From: an uncultured Ruminiclostridium sp.
GTDB taxonomy: Bacteria; Bacillota; Clostridia; Oscillospirales; Ruminococcaceae
Assembly (NCBI GenBank): GCA_947623915.1
Contig: CANQIB010000004.1
Location: 62,001 to 126,000, forward strand
DNA: 64,000 nt
Reading direction: 5' to 3'
Positions within the stretch are counted from its first letter, which is position 1. The number at the start of each line of letters is the position of its first letter. A program made the position numbers and the translations under genes. The notes beneath the pieces are model-generated. The model saw only the letters and a list, made by a program, of their open reading frames with translations, did no database searches and was not told the origin of the DNA. Below, in pieces: positions 54,830-63,054 of the stretch.

Positions 54830-57133
54830 TCAGCTTTGCTCCGCGCGGCTGTCTATAAGCTGCTGTGCCATGTCGCAAAGCTCGGCGGCGGTTTCCGCGT
54901 TGACCGACTGCGCAAACAGGAACAGTCCTTTTCCGCGTCTGTCCGAGCGTATCAGCACCTTGCCGTTCTCGCGCTCAATCATAACGCCCTCGGCGGCTCT
55001 GCCGCTCTCGTCGCTCAGCCTTCTGAGCATATCGGGAGCGGTCACGCCCTCCAGCGGGACGTACCGCTTTTCCCGCTCGAACGGGGGAAGAGCCTTTACC
55101 GCCGCGTCAAAGCTCATGTTTTGCTTGAAAGCATATTTCAAGGCGTTTATCGCAAGCACACACCCGTCGGTTATAAACGGCTCGGTGCGCGCTATGCGCC
55201 TTGCGGTGCTGTCGGAGCTGTCGTTAGTGCAGGCGTTGTAACGATAGGCAGAGGTGCCGTAATTTTCACAGATGCTTTCCATGTCGAAAAGTACGTTGTG
55301 CGGCAGCGCTATATCGCAGCCTTGTCCGATAAGGTCAAGAAAATTCATCATCAGCAGCCGCTCCGCTCCCACGGAGTCGGAGCTGCGCGTGTATATCTCC
55401 GCTGATGTGCCGCTGTGGTCAACGGTTATTATCATGTGCGGACCTTTCGGGTCGCTTATCTTTTCAAATATCGGCAGGGCTGCTTTTTTAAGGATCGAGT
55501 TTCCGCAGTCGAGCTGCACGGAATACCCGCAGTTGAAATCCGCCAGCCGCGAGAGCATGGCGGCGTAAAACGCTCCGCCGTCGCGGGTTAGCATATGCCT
55601 GCCGAATTCGTCGAATCTCGCTCGCGGCGCGCCTCCGCGATTCATTATCCCCTCCAGCTTGCGCTCCTGCGCGCGGGTTATCGGTATACCGCCCTTGGCA
55701 AATATTTCCACCGAGGTATCCGCCCCTACCGAAACGTACATTATCAGCCCCGCGTCGGAAAGCCTGCTCTTGTGGATAAGCATGGACAAAGCCGTTTCTC
55801 CGCAGTCGATACAGTCCGTTCCTGCGGCGTTTATGCCGGAAACAAGGCTTTGCAAAAACACCTGCGAACGCCCGTCGGCGCGACATCCGACGCATACCGG
55901 TCCGTCGCTTACTGCGGCCGCCGCTGCGCCCAGCCTGCACATCACGGAGGGAGTAGCGGATATGCCCGTCTGACCCGAATAGCCGTTTTCGTCCAGCTCA
56001 AATCCGCCGTGCGCGCATTTTTCCATATCCGAGCGCAAGGTCACGTTGTCGGGTACCTGCTTGTCCGACCATATCTTCACGTCCGGCATGACTATGCTGC
56101 CCTTGCCCAGCGACGCGCGTTCTCCCAGCACCGCGTTTTCATATACCGCGCTGCCGCTTTTGAGCGACGCGTCGGGACATATCACGCAGTCGCATACTCT
56201 TACGTTGTCCGAAATGAAGCAGCCGTCGGATATGACCGCGCCGTCTACCGTACAGCCGTTTCCTACCGTAACGTTGTCGCCTATCACCGCGCCGCCGCGT
56301 ATCACGGTATCGCTGCCCAGACTGACGTTTTTTCCGATACAGTAGGGAGCGCGCAGGTTCCCGTAGCTGCCCGTGCCGCTGTCGGAATAGCCGCCGTCGG
56401 TTATTCTTCTGACGTCTATGCGGCAGTTCACCTTTCCCTCAAGAATATCCCGCTGGCAGCGCTTGTATGCTTTAAGGTCGCCTATGTCGCACCAGTAGCC
56501 TTTTTCCTCGTAAGCGTACATGGGAAGCCCCTTTTCCAGCATTTTCGGGAAAATATCGCAGGCAAAATCCGAAAATTCCTCGTTCGGTATAAGCTCGGTG
56601 ACGGAGGGGGAAAGCACATAAACTCCCGTGTTGGCGCAGTTGCCGGTGCAGCCGATAAAGGACGGCTTTTCGGTAAATCCCGTTATCCTGCCGTCCACGC
56701 TGTTCACCAAGCCGAATTCGCGCGGGTCCTCCGTGCGTTTGGTTATTACGGTAACGTCGGCGGAATGTTTTGTGTGGTATCTCATTGCGGCGGTAAGGTC
56801 AAAATCGCATAACGCGTCGCCGCTTATCACCAAAAACGGTTCGTCAAAGCCCTCGGCGGCTTTTTTTACGCAGCCCGCCGTGCCAAGCGGCGACTGCTCG
56901 TAGGAAAACCGCAGCTTTATCCCCTCAAATTCCCGCGAGGAAAAGTATTCCTCTATCATTTCGCCCTTGTATCTCAGCGTAAAGACGGCTTCGGTGCAGC
57001 CGTGCTTTTTCAGCAGCTCAAGTATATAGCGGCAGACCGGCTTGCCGCACAGCTTTGCCAGCGGCTTGGGTATGCTTTCGGTAAGAGGCAGCAGTCTTGT
57101 GCCGCAGCCTCCCGCCATGATTATTGCTTTCAT
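54830..57133 (-). CDS. Sugar nucleotidyltransferase-LbH fused to a degenerate phosphohexomutase
   Basis: 767 residues in three parts. Residues 1-235 are a sugar-1-phosphate nucleotidyltransferase (MAGGCGTRLLPLTESIPKPL; GDALCDFDL; EKPSFIG; GYWCDIGDL). Residues about 250-365 are left-handed beta-helix hexapeptide repeats. Residues about 385-767 follow the phosphoglucomutase/phosphomannomutase fold order, but the catalytic serine loop (usually TASHNP) is replaced by MYVSVGADTSVEI near 465-477 and the metal loop (usually DGDGDR) by TVDHSGTSAE. The mutase is probably inactive and regulatory. It resembles fused GDP-mannose pyrophosphorylase/phosphomannomutase proteins. AAAGGAG precedes the ATG. Confidence 0.85.
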   Translation of the reverse strand: MKAIIMAGGCGTRLLPLTESIPKPLAKLCGKPVCRYILELLKKHGCTEAVFTLRYKGEMIEEYFSSREFEGIKLRFSYEQSPLGTAGCVKKAAEGFDEPFLVISGDALCDFDLTAAMRYHTKHSADVTVITKRTEDPREFGLVNSVDGRITGFTEKPSFIGCTGNCANTGVYVLSPSVTELIPNEEFSDFACDIFPKMLEKGLPMYAYEEKGYWCDIGDLKAYKRCQRDILEGKVNCRIDVRRITDGGYSDSGTGSYGNLRAPYCIGKNVSLGSDTVIRGGAVIGDNVTVGNGCTVDGAVISDGCFISDNVRVCDCVICPDASLKSGSAVYENAVLGERASLGKGSIVMPDVKIWSDKQVPDNVTLRSDMEKCAHGGFELDENGYSGQTGISATPSVMCRLGAAAAAVSDGPVCVGCRADGRSQVFLQSLVSGINAAGTDCIDCGETALSMLIHKSRLSDAGLIMYVSVGADTSVEIFAKGGIPITRAQERKLEGIMNRGGAPRARFDEFGRHMLTRDGGAFYAAMLSRLADFNCGYSVQLDCGNSILKKAALPIFEKISDPKGPHMIITVDHSGTSAEIYTRSSDSVGAERLLMMNFLDLIGQGCDIALPHNVLFDMESICENYGTSAYRYNACTNDSSDSTARRIARTEPFITDGCVLAINALKYAFKQNMSFDAAVKALPPFEREKRYVPLEGVTAPDMLRRLSDESGRAAEGVMIERENGKVLIRSDRRGKGLFLFAQSVNAETAAELCDMAQQLIDSRAEQS

Positions 57134-57246
57134 AGTTATATATTCTCCTTTTTTGTATTCGGTTCGAATTCGGCTGTTCTTATCTGGATTTATTATCTTT
57201 ATTTTTCGTGCAAATATAACAATATCCCGTAAATTATCCGTCGTTT

Positions 57247-57275
57247 TTCACAAAATCGCGCGTCGGACATATAAT
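57247..57275 (+). promoter_or_regulatory. Promoter for the DUF3343/cysteine desulfurase pair
   Basis: TTCACA (57247-57252), a 17-bp spacer and TATAAT (57270-57275), then a run of nine T (57287-57295) just before the ribosome binding site. Confidence 0.7.
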
Positions 57276-57312
57276 TTAATAACGTATTTTTTTTTGAAAG
57301 GAATGACACGCT

Positions 57313-57531
57313 TTGAACAGCTTTATCATATTAAGATCCTCTACCGCCGCCATGCACGCGGTCAAGATACTGAGAAAAGAAAATATCCCCGCGTCCTACA
57401 CGAAAAAGGTGACTTCGCGAGGCTGCCGCTTCGGTGTTACGGTAAACGGCGACCCCGAAGAGATATGCCGCGTACTGCGCAAAAAGGGCGTTTACTGCGT
57501 TGAGATAAAAGGAGGAGGTATGCTCAAATGA
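57313..57531 (+). CDS. DUF3343 small protein (putative Se/S carrier)
   Basis: 72 residues; matches the DUF3343 pattern (SFIILRSSTAAMHAVKILRKE, a central CRFGV cysteine, EICRVLRKKGV). TTG start at 57313, after GAAAGGA; no ATG is available in frame. DUF3343 proteins are often adjacent to cysteine desulfurase-like genes and selenium or sulfur trafficking genes, as here, where the two genes overlap by four bases. The single conserved Cys could carry sulfur (inference). Confidence 0.78.
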   Translation: MNSFIILRSSTAAMHAVKILRKENIPASYTKKVTSRGCRFGVTVNGDPEEICRVLRKKGVYCVEIKGGGMLK

Positions 57532-58676
57532 TATACCTCGACAACGCCGCGACCACCTATCCCAAGCCGTCCGGCGTTATAAAAGCCGCGGAACGCGCGC
57601 TTTACGACTGCGGGGCAAATCCGGGTCGGTCGGGACATCGGCTTGCGGAAGAAACCTCCCGTCAGGTGTATGCGGCAAGAGAGATATGCGCGGAATTTTT
57701 CGGCGCGCAGACGGAAAATACGGTGTTCACCCTTAACTGCACACACGCGCTGAATTTCGCTATAAAGGGAGTATGCGCGGCGTGCGGCAGACCTCCGCAT
57801 ATAATTACCACCGACCTTGAGCATAACGCCGTGATACGACCGATACATGAGCTTGCAAGGCGCGGGCTTGCGTCCTACAGCATAGCCAAAAGCGGCAAAA
57901 CGGACAGCGAGCTTATCCGTAACGTTGCGGGACTTATCAGGCGGGACACGCGTATCGTCGTTATGACCGCGGGCTGCAACGTTGACGGCAGGATAACGCC
58001 GCTAGAGCATATCGCCGAGATATGCGCAAAGAGAAATATCTGCCTTATTGCGGATTGCGCGCAGGCGGCGGGAGTTATCCCTGTCAGCCTGTCCGACGGG
58101 ATAAACATTATATGCGCGCCGGGGCATAAGGGACTGTACGGACCGATGGGGACCGGGCTGCTGCTGACCGACGGGAAGTACCCGCTCAAAAGCATAATAC
58201 AGGGAGGCACAGGCAGCGGCAGCGAAAGCGCGGAGCAGCCGGATTTTCTGCCGGACATGATGGAAAGCGGCACGATAAACACGCCTGGCGTGATAGCGCT
58301 TGGCAGCGGAGTGGCATTCGTAAAAGCGAAAGGCATAAAGCGTATATACAAGCATGAAACGGAAATATGCCGAGCGGTGACGGAGGGACTTAAAAATAAC
58401 CGCGCGGTGAAAATATACCGCGACCCCCTGACAGAACGCTATCTCCCCGTCGTTTCCTTTAACATTGTAGGAGTGCCGTCCGACGAAGCGGCAAAGACCT
58501 TGTCCGACAACGGCTTTTACCTGCGCGCGGGACTGCATTGCAATTTCCTCGCGCATAAAAAACTGGGTACACTCGGCTCCGGCGTATACGGCACGGTAAG
58601 GCTTGCCCCCTCCGTATTCAACACCGCGGCCGACGCTTTTAAATTTGTGCGGTTCATAAACAAGACGTATCGGTAA
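57528..58676 (+). CDS. Cysteine desulfurase family protein (class V aminotransferase)
   Basis: 382-residue PLP enzyme that takes sulfur (or selenium) from cysteine. Start IYLDNAATTYPKPSGVIKAA; TLNCTHALNFAIKG; HNAVIRPIHELA; cofactor lysine Lys201 in CAPGHKGLYGP. Residues near RAGLHCNFLAHKKLG hold the catalytic cysteine loop. The type is the NifS/SufS-like family often placed with DUF3343, rather than IscS with IscU. ATG overlaps the upstream stop by four bases. Confidence 0.88.
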   Translation: MIYLDNAATTYPKPSGVIKAAERALYDCGANPGRSGHRLAEETSRQVYAAREICAEFFGAQTENTVFTLNCTHALNFAIKGVCAACGRPPHIITTDLEHNAVIRPIHELARRGLASYSIAKSGKTDSELIRNVAGLIRRDTRIVVMTAGCNVDGRITPLEHIAEICAKRNICLIADCAQAAGVIPVSLSDGINIICAPGHKGLYGPMGTGLLLTDGKYPLKSIIQGGTGSGSESAEQPDFLPDMMESGTINTPGVIALGSGVAFVKAKGIKRIYKHETEICRAVTEGLKNNRAVKIYRDPLTERYLPVVSFNIVGVPSDEAAKTLSDNGFYLRAGLHCNFLAHKKLGTLGSGVYGTVRLAPSVFNTAADAFKFVRFINKTYR

Positions 58677-58699
58677 TTCTGTATTTTGCAGTAAAATTC

Positions 58700-58999
58700 G
58701 CAGCTTGTCTAAAATCCTCCCCATTGTCGGATTTTTCGACAAGCTGCAAAAAAATCGAGCAATACCACTTTGCGGTATTGCTCGATTTTGCCTCGCTTTG
58801 CTCGGCTCTTATCAAACTTGAGGGTGAAAACCCTGATAATTTTCCCCGTGAACTTTCCGCCGAACGGCGGACAGTTTTCTCATTCAAACTTTCCGCCGAA
58901 TGGCGGACAGTTTTCTCATTCAAACTTTCCGCCGAACGGCGGACAGTTTTAAACTCATCTCTTTCCTTCCGTTTTGTATTGACCTTTTTGCTTCAGTTT
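58700..58999. repeat. Hairpin-rich interspersed repeat, copy B
   Basis: About 300 bp of the same family as copies A and C: CAGCTTGTC with GACAAGCTG at the left end, then a 16-bp perfect hairpin AAAATCGAGCAATACC/GGTATTGCTCGATTTT (58751-58789), the CTTATCAAACTTGAGGGTGA block and the CTTTCCTTCCG end. The inner hairpin has a different sequence from copy A yet is fully paired. It lies 24 bp after the cysteine desulfurase and before cdaA (co-directional genes). Small frames that cross it are not supported as genes. Confidence 0.87.
58851..58950. repeat. 36-bp tandem repeat inside copy B
   Basis: Two full 36-bp units starting at 58851 and 58887 and a 28-bp partial one at 58923, each beginning AACTTTCCGCCGAA and holding CCGCCGAACGGCGG (one unit has TGG). 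Copies A and C have a single unit. Confidence 0.88.
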
Positions 59000-59055
59000 A
59001 AAAATTTTTATAAAAATCTCAATATAAAAATTTTATAAAAATTTCCTAAATTATA

Positions 59056-59084
59056 TTGAAATTAGTTTAAAATAATGCTACAAT
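59056..59084 (+). promoter_or_regulatory. Promoter for cdaA-cdaR-mscS
   Basis: TTGAAA (59056-59061), a 17-bp spacer and TACAAT (59079-59084). Just upstream (about 58999-59046) is a very AT-rich stretch with repeated AAAATTTTTATAAAAAT-like runs that could act as an UP element. Confidence 0.72.
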
Positions 59085-59129
59085 AGTATAAAACAAGCGT
59101 AAGGGCGAGAAAGGCATCGCCCTGTCGGA

Positions 59130-60038
59130 ATGAGGGAAAAGCAGTTGGATTATCTGACCGATATATGGGAGAACCTGCTGAGCGTTTTCAGGCTGATGGA
59201 GCCGATAGATTATATCGACATACTGCTGTTGGCTTGGCTCATCTACAAGGGCATAAAAATATTCAGGGAGACCCGTGCCATGCAGTTGGTAAAGGGTATC
59301 CTTCTTATTGCCGTGCTGTTTTTCCTGGTGAACCAGTTTGAATTAAAGGCGATGAGAGTTATCATCGACACATTCTTAAACGTCGGTATAGTCGCGATAC
59401 TGATAGTGTTCCAGCCGGAGCTTAGAAGAGTGCTGGAAAAGGTCGGACATACCAAGGTAAAGGGGATAGCCCGCAACTTTGATACGTCGGACACGTTTTA
59501 CACCGAAACGCAAAACTGTATCGACGCCGTGTGCGCCGCCTGCGAGCAGCTCTCGCTCACCGCTACCGGCGCGCTTATCGTTTTTGAGCGGGAAACCAAG
59601 CTGGGCGAGCAGATAGACACAGGCACTCTGCTAAACGCCACTCCCAGCCCCGAAATGTTCGGCAATATATTTTTCCCGAACACTCCGCTGCATGACGGAG
59701 CGGTGATAATAAGGGACAACCGTATTTACGCCGCCGGCTGCTTTTTGCCGAAGCCGCAAAAGGAGGAGCTTATCTCGAAAGCTCTCGGCTCTCGCCACAG
59801 GGCGGCGATAGGGATAAGCGAGGTATCCGATGCGGTAACGGTGGTGGTGTCCGAGGAGACCGGCACTATCTCCGTGTCCGAAAACGGCAATCTTACGCGT
59901 TTTTATAACAAGGAGTCGCTGCATAAGCTGCTGGAGGAGCGGCTGCTCCCCGAAAAGGCGGAGCCTAAAAAGAGCAGGCATAAAAAAGAGAAAAAAGCCT
60001 CCTTGCCCGACGTTGAAGAGGGAGGTGCCGACAGATGA
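59130..60038 (+). CDS. cdaA: Diadenylate cyclase CdaA
   Basis: Makes c-di-AMP from two ATP at the membrane. 302 residues: three N-terminal hydrophobic helices (about 24-105), then the DAC domain with TPLHDGAVIIRDNRIYAAGCF (quoted in parts: DGAVIIRDNRIYAAGCF) and GSRHRAAIGISEV, the DGA and RHR motifs that bind ATP. A lysine-rich tail ends it. Overlaps cdaR by four bases. The N-terminus has about 20 residues before the first helix; the ribosome binding site is weak, so another start is possible. Confidence 0.94.
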   Translation: MREKQLDYLTDIWENLLSVFRLMEPIDYIDILLLAWLIYKGIKIFRETRAMQLVKGILLIAVLFFLVNQFELKAMRVIIDTFLNVGIVAILIVFQPELRRVLEKVGHTKVKGIARNFDTSDTFYTETQNCIDAVCAACEQLSLTATGALIVFERETKLGEQIDTGTLLNATPSPEMFGNIFFPNTPLHDGAVIIRDNRIYAAGCFLPKPQKEELISKALGSRHRAAIGISEVSDAVTVVVSEETGTISVSENGNLTRFYNKESLHKLLEERLLPEKAEPKKSRHKKEKKASLPDVEEGGADR

Positions 60039-61348
60039 AAAACTTCCTGAAAAATCTGCTGCGTACCTTTGTAAAGGAACTTAAAAACATCATTATCGCT
60101 CTTGTGGCGGCGGTGGTGATATGGTTCGCCATATCCATACAGATATTTCCCGATATAGTGACTCATGTAAGCGATATACCCGTGACAGCCGTCCCCACAG
60201 ATTTTATGAACTCACGCAGCCTTAGTATTGCCGACGGGTACGAGGATACCGTATCGGTCAAGGTGAGCGGAAAGCGTTATGACATAGGAAACCTCGGCGC
60301 GGACGATTTCAAAGCGGCTTTGGACCTTTCGGGCGTTACGGGTCCGGGCGAATACAACGTAGGGGTGAACGTCGAGGCGGTAAACAATATCGAATGTGAT
60401 ATTGACTCTTCCGGCGTTACCGTACACATAAAGGTCGAGGAGATAATCAGCAAGACGTTCAGCCTTGCGGACGGCACCATGACCGCGTCCGCCGACGGGC
60501 TTATACCTGAGGGCGACCTCAAAACGAACAGCATAACCGCGGAGCCCGCCTCCATAACGCTTACCGGCAGCTCCGACGACATAAACGCGGTAAAGCGCGT
60601 CGAGATACGTTCGGATTATTCGGGAACGGCGAGCGAGTCGGTGACTTCCGGCGGTACAGCGGTGTATATAGACGAAAACGGCGCCGTCATCGAGAACCCC
60701 GATATAACGGCAGACAACACCGCGTTCAGAGTAAATGTTTCGCTGTATACTCAAAAGACACTGCCGCTGACGGTACAGTTTACCAACGTGTCGAGCTATT
60801 TCGACCTTAGCAGCCTTAAATACAGCATTTACCCCGAAGAGCTCACCATTTCCTCGCCGGATAAGTCGCTCAGCTCTCAGGAGACCTTTGAGGTCGGCAC
60901 TATTGATCTGAGCCAGCTCACGACGCGTTATCTGCAGCGGCTCACTTTGCCGATAAGCCTTTCGGACGGTTATGTCAACGTGAGCGGCAACACCTCCGCC
61001 ATGGTGACCTTTGAAAATGCGGACAACTACACTTTCCTCAGCTTTACCGTGCCTAAGGAGAATATCATAGTAGCCAACGCGCCGGATAATTTCGACGTCG
61101 ATGTGCTGACAAACGAGCTGGTGGTGAACGTGACAGGACCGAGCGCCGATATAGCCGCCCTTACCGCAAAGAATATCTACGCGACGGTGGACCTCATGGG
61201 CACTACGCTTAAATCGGGCGCATACGACCTCAGCGCGCAGGCGGAGGTGCGCCGAGCCAATACCAAATGCTGGGTGACGGGAGAATACACCGTATCGCTC
61301 AGAGTGAGCGAAAAAACCGAGGACGAGATAAACTCCGACGTCGGTTGA
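60035..61348 (+). CDS. cdaR: CdaA regulatory protein CdaR (YbbR-domain protein)
   Basis: 437 residues: one N-terminal transmembrane helix (about 19-40) and at least four YbbR repeats outside the membrane, each with a motif such as VTVHIKVEEI or VSVKVSGKRYDIG. Controls CdaA, whose gene it follows. The order cdaA-cdaR is conserved in Firmicutes. GGGAGG within the end of cdaA serves as ribosome binding site. Confidence 0.9.
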   Translation: MKNFLKNLLRTFVKELKNIIIALVAAVVIWFAISIQIFPDIVTHVSDIPVTAVPTDFMNSRSLSIADGYEDTVSVKVSGKRYDIGNLGADDFKAALDLSGVTGPGEYNVGVNVEAVNNIECDIDSSGVTVHIKVEEIISKTFSLADGTMTASADGLIPEGDLKTNSITAEPASITLTGSSDDINAVKRVEIRSDYSGTASESVTSGGTAVYIDENGAVIENPDITADNTAFRVNVSLYTQKTLPLTVQFTNVSSYFDLSSLKYSIYPEELTISSPDKSLSSQETFEVGTIDLSQLTTRYLQRLTLPISLSDGYVNVSGNTSAMVTFENADNYTFLSFTVPKENIIVANAPDNFDVDVLTNELVVNVTGPSADIAALTAKNIYATVDLMGTTLKSGAYDLSAQAEVRRANTKCWVTGEYTVSLRVSEKTEDEINSDVG

Positions 61349-61363
61349 AAAGGATAGACGGAT

Positions 61364-62221
61364 ATGAATTTATTTGACGACGCTGTATATGTAAACGCCG
61401 AAGAACAGCTCCACGAGGCGCAAAAATTTGCACAAACGCTTTGGGAGGGATTTTTGGCGTATCTGCCGACGCTTATCGCGGCTGTTATCATACTTATAGT
61501 CGGATATCTTCTTTCAAAGCTGATTCTGAAGATGATGAAAAAAGGCATGAAGAGGTCGGTAGTGGATCTTACCGTGTCGAAATTCGTTTATTCGCTGGTA
61601 AAAATAATTATCTATGTGCTGCTGCTGACGATAGTACTTGCGGTGCTGGGAGTCCCTATGACGTCGATAATAGCCGTTATAGGTACTGCGGGCGTGGCGA
61701 TAGGTCTTGCGCTGCAAGACAGCCTGTCCAACATCGCGGGAGGCTTCAACATACTTATCGCCAAGCCGTTCAAGGTAGGGGATTACATAGATACCTGCGG
61801 AGCGGAGGGCACGGTCGAGGCGATAAGCATATGGTACACTCAGCTTTTGACGTTCGACAATAAATCGGTGTTTATACCCAACGGCGAGGTCATCAAAAAC
61901 AAGGTGATGAATTACACCTACAACAAGACGCGTCGGGTGGATCTGGTGTTTTCGGTATCTTATAAGGCGGACATTGAAAAAGCGATACAGGTGCTTGAAA
62001 ACGTTGTGAAAGCTCACCCCAAGGTGCTTGCTCAGCCGGAGCCGCTTATCAAGGCGCTTTCTCTGGGAGAAAGCGCGGTGGAGATAGCCTGCCGCCCGTG
62101 GACGAATACCGAGGACTACTGGGACGTGTATTTCGATTTGACCTTGCAGGCAAAAAACGCTTTGGAGGAAAACGGTATCGAGATACCTTACAACCAGCTT
62201 GACGTACATATTACGAAATAA
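61364..62221 (+). CDS. mscS: Small-conductance mechanosensitive channel MscS
   Basis: 285 residues. Three transmembrane helices (about 27-50, 70-90 and 95-115), the pore-lining helix rich in Gly/Ala (AVIGTAGVAIGLALQDSLSNIAGGF), then the beta domain (FKVGDYIDTCGAEGTVEAI) and C-terminal alpha/beta part. Releases ions on osmotic downshock. c-di-AMP governs potassium and osmotic balance, so its place after cdaAR is functionally sensible. Starts 16 bp after cdaR. Confidence 0.92.
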   Translation: MNLFDDAVYVNAEEQLHEAQKFAQTLWEGFLAYLPTLIAAVIILIVGYLLSKLILKMMKKGMKRSVVDLTVSKFVYSLVKIIIYVLLLTIVLAVLGVPMTSIIAVIGTAGVAIGLALQDSLSNIAGGFNILIAKPFKVGDYIDTCGAEGTVEAISIWYTQLLTFDNKSVFIPNGEVIKNKVMNYTYNKTRRVDLVFSVSYKADIEKAIQVLENVVKAHPKVLAQPEPLIKALSLGESAVEIACRPWTNTEDYWDVYFDLTLQAKNALEENGIEIPYNQLDVHITK

Positions 62222-62245
62222 AACCGTTCGGCTTTGCCGAACGGT
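62221..62245. terminator. Left hairpin flanking repeat copy C
   Basis: ACCGTTCGGC and GCCGAACGGT around a TTT loop, overlapping the mscS stop codon. The hairpin on the other side of the repeat (62507) has the same stem and an AAA loop. Confidence 0.75.
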
Positions 62246-62506
62246 CAGCTTGTCGAAAAACCCTCCCTATGGTCGGATTTTCCGACAAGCTGACAAAAAA
62301 TCGGCTAGACTGCCTAAGCAGTCTAGCTCGATTAACCCATTTTTAATGCTTTAAAAATTGGTTGCTGCCGCCAGATTTGCGCGGCTCTTATCAAACTTGA
62401 GGGTGAAAACCCTGATGGTTTTCCCCGTGAACTTTCCGCCGAATGGCGGACAGTTTTAAACTCAACTCTTTCCTTCCGCTTTATATTGACTTTTTTCTAC
62501 AGTCTG
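62246..62506. repeat. Hairpin-rich interspersed repeat, copy C
   Basis: About 261 bp, closest to copy A. CAGCTTGTCG pairs with CGACAAGCTG; the second hairpin GCTAGACTGC/GCAGTCTAGC is perfect, whereas A has one mismatch there. A roughly 33-bp insertion near 62332 (AACCCATTTTTAA with TTAAAAATTGGTT) forms its own small hairpin. It fills the gap between convergent mscS and spoIIID and is bracketed by terminator hairpins. Confidence 0.88.
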
Positions 62507-62536
62507 AACCGTTCGGCAAAGCCGAACGGTTTTATT
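62507..62536. terminator. Right hairpin of copy C, terminator for mscS/spoIIID
   Basis: ACCGTTCGGC and GCCGAACGGT with an AAA loop followed by TTTTATT. Exact reverse complement of the left hairpin stem-loop. The spoIIID stop begins at 62538. Confidence 0.8.
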
Positions 62537-62537
62537 G

Positions 62538-62816
62538 TTATGTAGCGGACTGATTTTGATATTTCATTTTCGTTGCCATTCCTCCGCGGATATGTCTTTC
62601 GTCCTTGTTTTTCTGCAAGACCTCTTTTACCTTTCCGTAAAGCTCAGGGTTTATTTTGGACAGTCTTACCGTGACGTCCTGGTGTACTGTACTTTTGCTT
62701 ATTCCGAATTCCTTGGCGGTACTTCTTACGGTAGCCTGATTATCTATTATATATTCTCCCAGTATGACACATCTTTCTTGTTTGGTTTCCGGTACTGAAT
62801 ATGATTTGCCTTTCAC
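62538..62816 (-). CDS. spoIIID: Stage III sporulation transcriptional regulator SpoIIID
   Basis: 92-residue DNA-binding protein that tunes mother-cell (sigma-E/sigma-K) gene expression. Core matches the family: ILGEYIIDNQATVRSTAKEF, GISKSTVHQDVTVRL (recognition helix), INPELYGKVKEVLQKNKDERHIRGG (quoted in part: VKEVLQKNKDERHIRGG) and ATKMKYQ. Upstream GAAAGGGG ribosome binding site. Strong evidence that the organism sporulates or descends from spore formers. Confidence 0.96.
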   Translation of the reverse strand: MKGKSYSVPETKQERCVILGEYIIDNQATVRSTAKEFGISKSTVHQDVTVRLSKINPELYGKVKEVLQKNKDERHIRGGMATKMKYQNQSAT

Positions 62817-62934
62817 AAAATCGCCCCTTTCTTCTTAGATCGAACGCGAATAAGCGCTCGATCGGGACGGTATCGCACAGATGCCGAATATCCGCTTTCG
62901 GTATCTGTTCGGCGCCGTCCTGTTCCGTTGGTTG

Positions 62935-62963
62935 ATTATATGCCGAAAGGCGGCGGTTTATGA
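62935..62963 (-). promoter_or_regulatory. Possible sigma-E promoter of spoIIID
   Basis: On the minus strand TCATAAAC (62956-62963), a 13-bp spacer and CATATAAT (62935-62942), close to the sigma-E pattern (ATA at -35, CATA-x2-x-T at -10). spoIIID is sigma-E dependent in Bacillus subtilis. The leader would be about 110 bases. Confidence 0.5.
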
Positions 62964-62987
62964 TAGACTTATCTTTAAGCGAAACAA

Positions 62988-63017
62988 CTTTCCCCGCCTC
63001 ATGCGGGGCGGGGAAAG
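62988..63017 (-). terminator. Terminator-like hairpin after the edge membrane gene
   Basis: CTTTCCCCGCC pairs with GGCGGGGAAAG around an eight-base loop, 38 bases past the stop of the gene on its 5' side (minus strand), followed by TTGTTT. Confidence 0.65.
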
Positions 63018-63054
63018 GAAAATATTCGATATAAAAGCGTTTTTGTCAAAGGCT

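Noticed and set aside
55595..56812. Open frame of 405 codons on the + strand
   Set aside because: Antisense shadow of the nucleotidyltransferase-mutase gene, low-complexity product.
58851..58950. 36-bp repeats that might suggest a CRISPR array
   Set aside because: Units are contiguous with no spacers and there are no cas genes.
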